Below, piece by piece: positions 50,126 through 57,585 of a DNA stretch of 64,000 nt. The DNA comes from Streptomyces sedi (lineage in GTDB: Bacteria; Actinomycetota; Actinomycetes; Streptomycetales; Streptomycetaceae): the NCBI RefSeq assembly GCF_006335015.1, contig NZ_VDGT01000010.1:62001-126000 (forward strand), written 5' to 3'. The number at the start of each line of letters is the position of its first letter. The stretch's first letter is position 1. The notes beneath the pieces are model-generated. The model was given only the letters and a program-made list of their open reading frames with translations, made no database searches and was not told the origin of the DNA. The position numbers and the translations under genes are program-made.

Positions 50126-50271
50126 GCCGCCGAGGTCCTCGGCCTCGTCCGCGCCGGTCGCGCTCAGCAGCGGGCGCTTGCCCTCGTACGGGGGCGCGCG
50201 TGTGACAACGGGCGCCCCCGCGCGCTCAAGTCGCCCCGCGTTCCGTACTCACTCCGCCGGCGCGGAAGTGC

Positions 50272-50910
50272 TCACTCCGCCGGCGCGAAGAAGGCGGCCG
50301 TCTCGGCCGCGCACCGCCGGGCGCTCTCGTCCGAGGCGCCGGCGGCGGCGTGGGCGGCGCCCCAGCGGCGGCTGACCTCCAGGATGAAGCCGCGCCCCTC
50401 CGGCGTGGTGTGGAAGCGGTCGGGGTCGGGCATCGGGGCGCCGGTGAGATGGCGAGTCAGGCCGAAGAGCGCCAGGTCCCAGCCGACGCCGGTGGCGCCG
50501 GGTCCGTACTTCTCGAAGAACTCCGGATCGTCCACGGCCGCGTGCTCCAGGGTCAGCAGGGTGGCGCCGTGCTCCTCGGGCGACAGCCGCAGGGTCACCT
50601 CGGAGACGTCCCTCTCCGTGACGTTCTCGCCGTAGACCCAGGTCACCCGCAGCAGGGCGGGGCGCTGGCAGGCCAGGATCTCGCCACCGGCGTTCCCCTC
50701 CAGCTGGTAGGCGCCGCCCTCGCGCAGCTCGCCGGTGACCGGGACCATCCAGCGCGCCAGGCGCCCGGGGTCGGTACAGGCGTCCCAGACCTCCTCCGGG
50801 GTGGCGTCGTAGCGGCGGCTGAGCACCACCGTGCGGCCGGCGCCCGCGGGGATGTCGCGTCGGCCCAGCTCGCGGTGGACGGCGTTGATGTCGTCAATGA
50901 GGTCGGTCAT
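50272..50910 (-). CDS. SRPBCC / AHSA1-type protein
   Basis: This 212-aa protein is of the START/Bet v1-like AHSA1 type: VVLSRRYDATPEEVWDACTD, PGRLARWMVP, GGEILACQRPALLRVTWVYG and VTLRLSPEEHGATLLTLEH. Such proteins bind hydrophobic ligands. It is coupled to the ArsR gene upstream (17-base overlap), the usual ArsR-AHSA1 pair. The last codons (CTCACTCCGCCGGCGCG complement) are duplicated 23 bases downstream. Confidence 0.87.
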   Translation of the reverse strand: MTDLIDDINAVHRELGRRDIPAGAGRTVVLSRRYDATPEEVWDACTDPGRLARWMVPVTGELREGGAYQLEGNAGGEILACQRPALLRVTWVYGENVTERDVSEVTLRLSPEEHGATLLTLEHAAVDDPEFFEKYGPGATGVGWDLALFGLTRHLTGAPMPDPDRFHTTPEGRGFILEVSRRWGAAHAAAGASDESARRCAAETAAFFAPAE

Positions 50911-51247
50911 CGTCGGTCTTCCCTCTCGCTTCCCGCCTGCCTCGGGCCAACTCGGTGCCGAGCGCGTCGAGCCGCTGCTCCCAGAACCGGCCGAAGCGCT
51001 CCAGCCAGGCGTCGACCTCCCGAAACCGCTCGGGTGCGACCGCGTACAGCCTGCGGGCCCCCTCGGGGCGAACGGTGGCGAAGCCGGTCTCGCGCAGCAC
51101 ACGCAGGTGCTGGGAGACGGCGGGCTGGGAGATTCCGAACTCGGTCCTGACGCTCTCGGTCACGGCGCCGGCGGGGCGCTCGCCGTCGGCGAGCAGCTCC
51201 AGTATCCGGCGGCGCACCGGGTCACCCAGCACATCCAGTGCGTGCAT
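50894..51247 (-). CDS. ArsR-family regulator
   Basis: This 117-aa protein begins MHALDVLGDPVRRRILELLA and has the ArsR winged helix (FGISQPAVSQHLRVLRETGF). A GTG three codons earlier (51256) is an alternative start. There is no Cys cluster, so it is probably not a metal sensor. It overlaps the AHSA1-like gene. Palindromes just upstream fit autoregulation. Confidence 0.88.
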   Translation of the reverse strand: MHALDVLGDPVRRRILELLADGERPAGAVTESVRTEFGISQPAVSQHLRVLRETGFATVRPEGARRLYAVAPERFREVDAWLERFGRFWEQRLDALGTELARGRREARGKTDDDRPH

Positions 51248-51260
51248 GGCCGCCACCGTA

Positions 51261-51280
51261 ATAAGCGAGGCTTATATAAG
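51261..51280. promoter_or_regulatory. ArsR operator candidate
   Basis: ATAAGC, GAG, GCTTAT (51261-51275) is a perfect inverted repeat that overlaps CTTATATAAG (51271-51280), also a perfect palindrome. The site is 14 bases upstream of the ArsR ATG and AT-rich relative to its surroundings. TTAAGC recurs nearby. Confidence 0.6.
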
Positions 51281-51384
51281 CAAGAACTTAAGCGAGAGGT
51301 CGAACGGGCGCCCGCGAGCGGGCACGAGAAACGGGGTCGCCCCCGGACTTCGGGGGCGACCCCGCGGGCCACCGCGCACGGGCC

Positions 51385-51588
51385 TCAGGCGTCAACCGGA
51401 ACGGCGATCTCGCCACTCCGCTCGACCCGGGGAGACGACAGGACGACCGGCTCCACGACCGGCTCCACGACGGACGCCGGGACACCGACGACCGGCCTGG
51501 CGACACCGTGCCGGATGGCGTGGCCGGCGTGCACCCCCTCGGCGAAGGCCTTGAACGAGCTGGGCAGTTGCCATACGACGCGACGCAT
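51385..51588 (-). CDS. Small hypothetical protein, 67 aa
   Basis: This frame has an excellent ribosome site (GGAGGAGG, 6 bases upstream of the ATG at 51588) and lies divergent from a TetR gene. The product (MRRVVWQLPSSFKAFAEGVH...) is basic at the start and Pro/Val-rich at the end (VVGVPASVVEPVVEP). I do not recognise a family. The two palindromes between it and TetR suggest it is the TetR target. It might be a small membrane-active or regulatory peptide. Confidence 0.6.
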   Translation of the reverse strand: MRRVVWQLPSSFKAFAEGVHAGHAIRHGVARPVVGVPASVVEPVVEPVVLSSPRVERSGEIAVPVDA

Positions 51589-51600
51589 CGGAACCTCCTC

Positions 51601-51652
51601 CTATACTGATCTGTAAAGGTAACGACCAGAGTAGGTATACAGATCTGTATAC
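51601..51652. promoter_or_regulatory. TetR operator pair
   Basis: GTATACAGATCTGTATAC (51635-51652) is a perfect 18-bp palindrome. CTATACTGATCTGTAAAG (51601-51618) matches it at 14 of 18 positions. Both lie between the divergent 67-aa gene and TetR. Confidence 0.8.
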
Positions 51653-51670
51653 GCAAGGGGATTACACGCC

Positions 51671-52270
51671 ATGCCAACCGACTCGACCGAGATGGAAGCG
51701 GAAGAGCTCACGCCCGGCGCGCAGCGCATCCTGGAGGTCGCGTCCGAGCTCTTCTACCGGCGCGGAATCCACGCCGTCGGGGTGGACACCATCGCGGCCG
51801 AGTCGGGGGTCACCAAGCGCACGCTGTACAACCGTTTCGGCTCCAAGGACAACCTGCTGCGCATCTACCTGGAGACCAAGGACCGCCGATGGCGTGAACT
51901 CGTCGTCGACCGCCTCAGCAGCGAGAAGGGGGACCCGCGCGCGCGGGTGCTGGTGCCGTTCACGGTGCTTCCGGAGTGGTTGACCGAGTCGGACCGCGGA
52001 TGCAGCTTCGTGAACGCCTTCGCCGAACTGCCCGAGCGCGACCACCCGGGGAACCGGGTGATCAGGGCGGAGAAGGAGTGGCTGCGGCGCTTCTTCCACG
52101 ACCGGACCGTCGAGGCGGGCGCGGGGGAACGGGCGGCCTCGACGCTCGCGGTCCAGCTGCTGGCGCTCCACGAGGGCGCCATCGTCAGCAACGCGATCGC
52201 GGAGGTCCCCGGCACGGCGAGGGCCGTCACCGAGGCGGCGACGGCCCTGGTCGACGCGGCGCTGGCCTAG
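51671..52270 (+). CDS. TetR-family regulator
   Basis: This 199-aa protein has the TetR helix-turn-helix (QRILEVASELFYRRGIHAVG, then AAESGVTKRTLYNRFGSKDN, ~18-57). It has no linked enzyme; the divergent 67-aa gene and itself are the likely targets through the 18-bp palindrome 19 bases upstream. The ligand is unknown. Confidence 0.9.
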   Translation: MPTDSTEMEAEELTPGAQRILEVASELFYRRGIHAVGVDTIAAESGVTKRTLYNRFGSKDNLLRIYLETKDRRWRELVVDRLSSEKGDPRARVLVPFTVLPEWLTESDRGCSFVNAFAELPERDHPGNRVIRAEKEWLRRFFHDRTVEAGAGERAASTLAVQLLALHEGAIVSNAIAEVPGTARAVTEAATALVDAALA

Positions 52271-52296
52271 CCGGCCGGGCCACACCCGACAACCCA

Positions 52297-52650
52297 CCTG
52301 GCCGGTGCGGCACCGTGGTCGACCGCGGCCCGCCACACATGCACCGCGCAGTTCCCCGCGCCCCCCAAGCCGCCCACCGGCCGAGAAGGGGCGCGGGGAA
52401 CTGCGCGAGCAACCCACCACCGGGGCGCACCCGACAACCCGCCCCGACCGGCCAGGTCAGTGGTCGACCGCGGCCCGCCACGAATGCACCGCGCAGTTCC
52501 CCGCGCCCCTCACGGCCCGATGCCGCCGGCAAAGAAACCCGCACCTCACGGCGAACGCCAACCCCCACCAGGGGCGCGGGGAACTGCGCGAGCAACCCAC
52601 CACCGGGGCGCACCCGACAACCCACCCCGACCGGCCAGGTCAGTAGTCGA
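52297..52650. repeat. Tandem hairpin repeat, two units (second locus)
   Basis: This locus has two units of the same family as at 37.1 kb: GCGCAGTTCCCCGCGCCCC at 52346-52364 and 52491-52509, with complements at 52388-52406 and 52571-52589. The outer flank (GGTGCGGCACCGTGGTCGAC and CCCCGACCGGCCAGGTC) also matches the 37-kb locus. The ~390-base gap between TetR and the next gene holds only this repeat. Confidence 0.85.
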
Positions 52651-52658
52651 GCGCGACC

Positions 52659-54224
52659 TCAGACCGCCGCGCGGGAGCGCGCCTTGAAGGCCGCCTTGCG
52701 AGCCTGCTTGGCCAGCTGGCGGTCCGGGTGCATCCGGCCCACCGCCTCCAACACGTCGGCCGTGGCCGGGTGTTCGGTCCGCCAGGCGCGGTCGAGGAAG
52801 GCCGTGTTCTGGTCGACCAGGCCGGTCACCAGCTCCCGCAGCTCCGGCGCGCTCTCCTCTTCCTCGCTCTCCGTACCCAGCTGCGCCGCCAGCGTGTCGA
52901 TGGTCAGCCAGAAGACCATCTCCTCGGGCGGCGGCGGCACGTCCGCCGCGCTCCGTTCCACCAGCCAGACCCGCGCCAGACCGCCCAGCTGGGGGTCGTC
53001 CAGCACCTCGCGGAGCGCCGGCTCGGCCTCGGTGCCCAGCAGCGCGAGGGCCAGCTGGCAGCCGAGCCGGCGGGTCGGCCCCGCCGGGTCGTCGCCGCGC
53101 GCCGCGGTCAGCAACTCCCGCGCCGCGGGCGCCGGTTCACGCTCGGCGAGCCAACGCTGCGCCTCCTCCGTCGCGTCCGACGGCGCCCGCTCGGTCAGCG
53201 CGTCGAGGAGCGCCGACGCCGGCTCCCCGGCCAACTCGCCGACGAGCGGCGCCTCGATGCCGGCCTCCCGCATCCGGGAGCGCACCGCGTGGAAGCCGAG
53301 CGGGGTCAGCCGCACCTGTCCGTAGCGGGTGAGGTCGTCCAGGTCGGCGTCGCCGATGTCCTGAACGCCCTCGGGCGCGTCGTCGTCCTCGTCGTCGCGC
53401 AGCACCTCGTCGTCGATCGGCCGGTACAGCAGCAGGCCGGTGTCGGCCAGCACCCGGAACCACTGGTCGAGCCGGACCACCAGGGAGGAGACGTCCTCCA
53501 TGGTCTCGTCGGTCAACTCGTGGGTGTCGTCCGGCAGAAGCACGGAGGCGGCCAGCATCGGCAGCGGCAGCGGGGTCACGCCCTGGCCGTCCTCGTCGGT
53601 GACGCCCAGCAGGTAGAGGTGGCCCAGGACGCTGTCCAGCAGCCCGGTCTCGGCCTCCGCGTCCCAGTCCAGTGCGTCCAGGTCGATGGCGTCCGGGTCG
53701 AGTTGGCCGTCCTCGTCGAAGAGGCCGGCGAGGTCCTCGCCCAGCAGCTCCTCGAAGCTGGGGGTCGCCACGTCGGAGAGGACCACCTCAAGCCCGTCGG
53801 CCCAGACGCCGAGGATCTCCTCGGCGTCGCCGTCCGCGAGGTCGGCCAACTCCTTGTCGCGCGAGGCCAGGCCGACGGCGTGGTCCTCGCCGGCCCCCGC
53901 CTCGCGTTCGTCCTGGTCCCCGCCCTCGCCCGCCGTCTCGACGACGGTGACCAGGCCGCAGTCGACCGCGAAGTTCCACGCCTCGACGGTCACGGCCTCG
54001 CCCTCGGGGTCGTCGCCGAGCGCCAGCTCGTCGACGGCCGTGGCGAGCCGGGGTTCGAGCAACTCCCCGCCCGCGCCCACCGGCACGCCGTCCTCCGCCC
54101 AGGCGGCGAGCCGCAGCGCGCGGGAGAGCAGCGGGGCGGCGAGCGCCTGGCGGGCCAACTCGTCCACGGACGGCAGCCGTACGGGCGGCATCACGGGACG
54201 GTCGTCCTTCGGGTCGAGCGACAT
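52659..54224 (-). CDS. Acidic hypothetical protein, 521 aa
   Basis: This is a large soluble protein with no signal or membrane segment. It begins MSLDPKDDRPVMPPVRLPSV and is very acidic in the middle (DEDGQLDPDAIDLDALDW; RDDEDDDAPEG), ending in a basic tail (KQARKAAFKARSRAAV). The middle part looks helical with Leu-rich stretches. I recognise it only as a streptomycete conserved protein type, with no assigned function. GAGGAG precedes the ATG at 54224. Its 3' end meets the hairpin repeat. Confidence 0.7.
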   Translation of the reverse strand: MSLDPKDDRPVMPPVRLPSVDELARQALAAPLLSRALRLAAWAEDGVPVGAGGELLEPRLATAVDELALGDDPEGEAVTVEAWNFAVDCGLVTVVETAGEGGDQDEREAGAGEDHAVGLASRDKELADLADGDAEEILGVWADGLEVVLSDVATPSFEELLGEDLAGLFDEDGQLDPDAIDLDALDWDAEAETGLLDSVLGHLYLLGVTDEDGQGVTPLPLPMLAASVLLPDDTHELTDETMEDVSSLVVRLDQWFRVLADTGLLLYRPIDDEVLRDDEDDDAPEGVQDIGDADLDDLTRYGQVRLTPLGFHAVRSRMREAGIEAPLVGELAGEPASALLDALTERAPSDATEEAQRWLAEREPAPAARELLTAARGDDPAGPTRRLGCQLALALLGTEAEPALREVLDDPQLGGLARVWLVERSAADVPPPPEEMVFWLTIDTLAAQLGTESEEEESAPELRELVTGLVDQNTAFLDRAWRTEHPATADVLEAVGRMHPDRQLAKQARKAAFKARSRAAV

Positions 54225-54607
54225 GGGGTGAACTCCTCGGGCGGGTCGGCTTCCCGCAGGCGGTTGGTGCGGTCGGGCAGGGCCCAGCCTAGACGTGATC
54301 GGGCCCGGCCCGTGGCGCATCCGGCGGGTTCCGCTCCGCTTCATCTGAACGTCGCCCCCCGGAGGTCGCCGCTTCGCCCCGGCGGACGCGGGGAGACGCG
54401 CGCCCGCCGGGGGCGGTCGGGACGCGGCGTCGTCCCGACCACCCGCTGGTTAACAGTTGGTTGGCGCCAGGCAAGACCCCTGCCCCGCAAGGCGTTACCC
54501 GCGTAGCGTGACCCCGTTCCCGTACCCCGTTCCCGTTCCGTACCCCGTCGCCGTTTCCCGTCCCGTCGTTTCCCCCGGCCCGCAGCGCCCGCCCTGGAGA
54601 GTGTCAC
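54225..54607. other. 383-base intergenic region with CCCGT-rich tract
   Basis: This gap between the divergent acidic-protein gene and the nuclease gene has no supported small gene. The nuclease promoter should lie here. A repetitive stretch (54511-54577) is built mainly of CCCGT/TTCCCG units. Confidence 0.6.
54511..54577 (+). repeat. CCCGT-type low-complexity tract
   Basis: Units such as CCCCGTTCCCGTACCCCGTT recur with small changes for about 67 bases, ending 30 bases upstream of the nuclease start. Its pyrimidine-rich plus strand may affect DNA structure or the leader RNA. Confidence 0.6.
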
Positions 54608-56488
54608 GTGAACGCCCACCGCCCCGTCGACCGCACCCGTTCGTTCCGCCAACCGCCGCGCGGCTCGCTCGCCTTGGCCGCCGCCCTCGCGGGTGGGCTG
54701 TGTCTGCCGCTGGTGTGCTGGCCGGGTGCCGCCGCCGCCGAGCCGGGTGCGGTGCGGATCGCGCGGATCCAGGGCGACACCAGGATCTCGCCGCTGGTCG
54801 GCGAGCGGGTGACGGGGGTCACGGGTGTGGTGACCGGGGTGCGGGCGTTCGGCTCGCGCGGGTTCTGGGTCCAGGACCCGGTGGGCGACGGCGACCCGGC
54901 GACCAGCGAGGGGATCTTCGTCTACACCGGCGACGCGGTCCCCGAGGTGGCGGTCGGCGACGCGGTGGAGGTCGAGGGCACCGTCGAGGAGTACTACCCG
55001 GGTGGCGTCGACGGCGGGGGGCAGTCGCTCACCCAGCTGACCGACCCGGGCGTGACCGTCGTCTCCTCGGGCCATGAGCTGCCGGAGCCCGTGGAGTTGA
55101 CCGGTGACACGCTGCCCCGGCGGTACGCGCCGACCGGTGATCCGGAGAACGGCGGCAGCGTCGAGGGGCTGCCGCTGCGGGAGGACGAGTTCGCGCTCGA
55201 CCGCTATGAATCGCTTGAGGGCATGGTGGTGTCGGTCGCCGACGCGCCGGTGGTCGGCCCCAGCACCGAGTACGGCGAGCTGTGGGTGACGCTGCGCCCC
55301 GGGGAGAACCCCACGCCGCGCGGCGGGACCCGTTACTCCTCCTACGCGGCCCACAATCCGGGCCGGCTGAAGGTCGAGTCACTGATCCCTTTCGCTGAGC
55401 GCCCGTTTCCCGAGGCCAATGTGGGCGACCGGCTGACCGGCACCACCACCGGCCCGCTCGACTACGACTCGTTCGGCGGATACACGTTGGCGGCACGGGA
55501 GTTGGGCGAGGTCGCCGACGGTGGCCTCGCACGCGAGCGGACCAGGCCGCAGCGGCCCGGGGAGCTGGCCGTCGCCGCGTACAACGTCGAGAACCTGAAC
55601 CCGGAGGACCCGCCGGAGAAGTTCGAACGGCTCGCCGGGGCCGTGGTGGAGAACCTCGCCTCGCCCGACGTGCTGGCCGTCGAGGAGATCCAGGACGACA
55701 GCGGCCCGGCGGACGACGGAACGGTGACGGCCGGGGAGACGTTGCGGCTGTTCACCGAGGCCGTGGTCGCCGCCGGCGGCCCGCGCTACGAGTGGCGCGG
55801 GATCGACCCGGTGGACGGCGCGGACGGCGGGCAGCCGGGCGGCAACATCCGCAACGTGCTGCTCTTCAACCCCGAGCGGGTCTCGTTCGTCGACCGTCCC
55901 GGCGGGGACGCCGAGCGCGCGACCGAGGTGGTGGGGCGGCGCGGGGAGGCCACGCTGAGCCACTCCCCCGGCAGGGTCGCGCCGACGGACGAGGCGTGGA
56001 ACGACAGCCGCAAGCCGCTGGTCGGGGAGTTCCGCTTCCGGGGCCGGACGGTGCTGGTGGTGGCCAACCACTTCGCGTCCAAGGGCGGCGATCAGCCGAC
56101 GCACGGCCGTTTTCAGCCGCCGAACCGCAGTTCGGAGGAGCAGCGGCTGGCGCAGGCGCGCGCGGTGCGGGACTTCGTCCGGGAGACGCGCGAGGCCGAC
56201 GGGGTGCGCCGGCCGGCGAACGTGGTGGTGCTCGGCGACCTCAACGACTTCGAGTTCTCCGCGACGGCCGAGGCGCTGACCGGCGAGGGGCTGCTGGAGA
56301 ACGCGCTGGACTCGCTGCCGGCGCGGGAGCGCTACACCTATGTCTTCGACGGGCAGTCGCAGGTGCTGGACCAGACGCTGGTCTCCCCCGCGATCCGCCG
56401 CTACGAGCTGGATGTGGTGCACATCAACGCCGAGTTCGCCGACCAGGCCAGCGACCACGACCCGCAGGTGCTGCGTTTCCGTCCCTGA
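54608..56488 (+). CDS. ExeM/NucH-family extracellular endonuclease
   Basis: This 626-aa protein has a Sec-type signal (ALAAALAGGLCLPLVCWPGA), an OB-fold-like N-terminal half (RIARIQGDTRISPLVGERVT, then GFWVQDP) and an endonuclease/exonuclease/phosphatase domain: LAVAAYNVENLNP (~323-335), EEIQDDSG with catalytic Glu, NHFASKGG, VVVLGDLNDFE and final QASDHDPQVL. It should degrade extracellular DNA for nutrients, a step linked to phosphate supply. The start at 54608 follows a GGAGAGTGTC site. Confidence 0.9.
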   Translation: MNAHRPVDRTRSFRQPPRGSLALAAALAGGLCLPLVCWPGAAAAEPGAVRIARIQGDTRISPLVGERVTGVTGVVTGVRAFGSRGFWVQDPVGDGDPATSEGIFVYTGDAVPEVAVGDAVEVEGTVEEYYPGGVDGGGQSLTQLTDPGVTVVSSGHELPEPVELTGDTLPRRYAPTGDPENGGSVEGLPLREDEFALDRYESLEGMVVSVADAPVVGPSTEYGELWVTLRPGENPTPRGGTRYSSYAAHNPGRLKVESLIPFAERPFPEANVGDRLTGTTTGPLDYDSFGGYTLAARELGEVADGGLARERTRPQRPGELAVAAYNVENLNPEDPPEKFERLAGAVVENLASPDVLAVEEIQDDSGPADDGTVTAGETLRLFTEAVVAAGGPRYEWRGIDPVDGADGGQPGGNIRNVLLFNPERVSFVDRPGGDAERATEVVGRRGEATLSHSPGRVAPTDEAWNDSRKPLVGEFRFRGRTVLVVANHFASKGGDQPTHGRFQPPNRSSEEQRLAQARAVRDFVRETREADGVRRPANVVVLGDLNDFEFSATAEALTGEGLLENALDSLPARERYTYVFDGQSQVLDQTLVSPAIRRYELDVVHINAEFADQASDHDPQVLRFRP

Positions 56489-56601
56489 GCCCCCGCGGGG
56501 CGGCGGCGAACAGCGGGGACGCATGGTGAAGCGACGCTGAAGAGTGTCGCGCAGCGGTACGAAGTGGACCGGGGCGGCCCGGTGGGACCAGACTCTCGGT
56601 C

Positions 56602-57498
56602 ATGCGTCTGGGACCACTGGGCCGCTGTGCGGCCGCCATGATCACCCCGTTCACCGAGGACGGAGCGCTCGACCCGACGGGGGCCGAGAAGCTGGCCGCC
56701 CACCTGGTCCGCCGGGGCCGCTGCGACGCCCTGGTGGTCAACGGCACCACGGGCGAGTCGCCGACGACGAGCGACGCCGAGAAGGCGACGCTGGTGCGGG
56801 CCGTCGGGAACGCGGTCGGCGGCGAGGCCAGGGTGATCGCCGGCGTGGGGACGGCCGACACCCGGCACTCGGTCGAACTGGCACGTTCGGCCCAACAGGC
56901 GGGCGCCGACGGCCTGTTGGTGGTGACGCCCTACTACTCGCGGCCGACGAGCGAGGCCGTGGTCCGGCATCTGCTGACCGTCGCCGACGCCACCGAGCTG
57001 CCGGTGATGCTCTACGACATCCCGGCGCGGACCGGCGAGGGCACCGCGTTGACCCTGGACTCGCTGCGCCGGCTCGCCGAGCACCCGCGGATCGTGGCGG
57101 TCAAGGACTGCTCCTTCGACCTGCTGAAGGTCGGGCGCGCGCTGGCCGAGACGGACCTGGCCTACTACGCGGGCAGCGACGAACTCCATCTGCCGCTGCT
57201 GTCGCTCGGCGGCAGCGGCGTGGTCAGCACGGCGGCCAACGTCGTCGGCAGCCAGGTGCGCGCGGTGGTCGACGCGTTCGCCGCCGGCGAGACGGAGACC
57301 GCTGCCCGCCGGCACGGGGCGCTGCTGCCGCTGGTCGAGGCGCTGACCGGGCACGGGCCTGGCACGGTGGCGGTCAAGGCGCTGTTCCACGCGGCGGGGC
57401 TGCCCGGCGGCCCGGTCCGCCCACCGCTGCTGCCGGCGGACCCGGAACTCACCGCGCTCCTGGCGAGGACGCTCCGCGCGGCCGTCGCCGAGGGCTGA
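56602..57498 (+). CDS. dapA: 4-hydroxy-tetrahydrodipicolinate synthase
   Basis: This 298-aa DapA condenses pyruvate and aspartate semialdehyde for lysine and DAP synthesis. The signature NGTTGESPT (48-56), Y138 in LYDIPARTG and the Schiff-base K168 in IVAVKDCS are intact, unlike the two sugar-acid members of the superfamily in this window. A second DAP gene, dapD, lies 1.4 kb downstream in opposite orientation. It ends before a large palindromic terminator. Confidence 0.9.
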   Translation: MRLGPLGRCAAAMITPFTEDGALDPTGAEKLAAHLVRRGRCDALVVNGTTGESPTTSDAEKATLVRAVGNAVGGEARVIAGVGTADTRHSVELARSAQQAGADGLLVVTPYYSRPTSEAVVRHLLTVADATELPVMLYDIPARTGEGTALTLDSLRRLAEHPRIVAVKDCSFDLLKVGRALAETDLAYYAGSDELHLPLLSLGGSGVVSTAANVVGSQVRAVVDAFAAGETETAARRHGALLPLVEALTGHGPGTVAVKALFHAAGLPGGPVRPPLLPADPELTALLARTLRAAVAEG

Positions 57499-57511
57499 CC
57501 ACCCTGGGCGC

Positions 57512-57543
57512 GGTCGCCGTCCGCCGGCCGGCGGACGGCGACC
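57512..57543. terminator. Bidirectional terminator palindrome
   Basis: A perfect 32-base inverted repeat (GGTCGCCGTCCGCCGG and its complement) lies between the convergent dapA and MerR/clamp genes. Confidence 0.85.
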
Positions 57544-57585
57544 TCCCGGCCCACCGAAGTGAACGGTGGCCCGTTCCCCCGCCGG

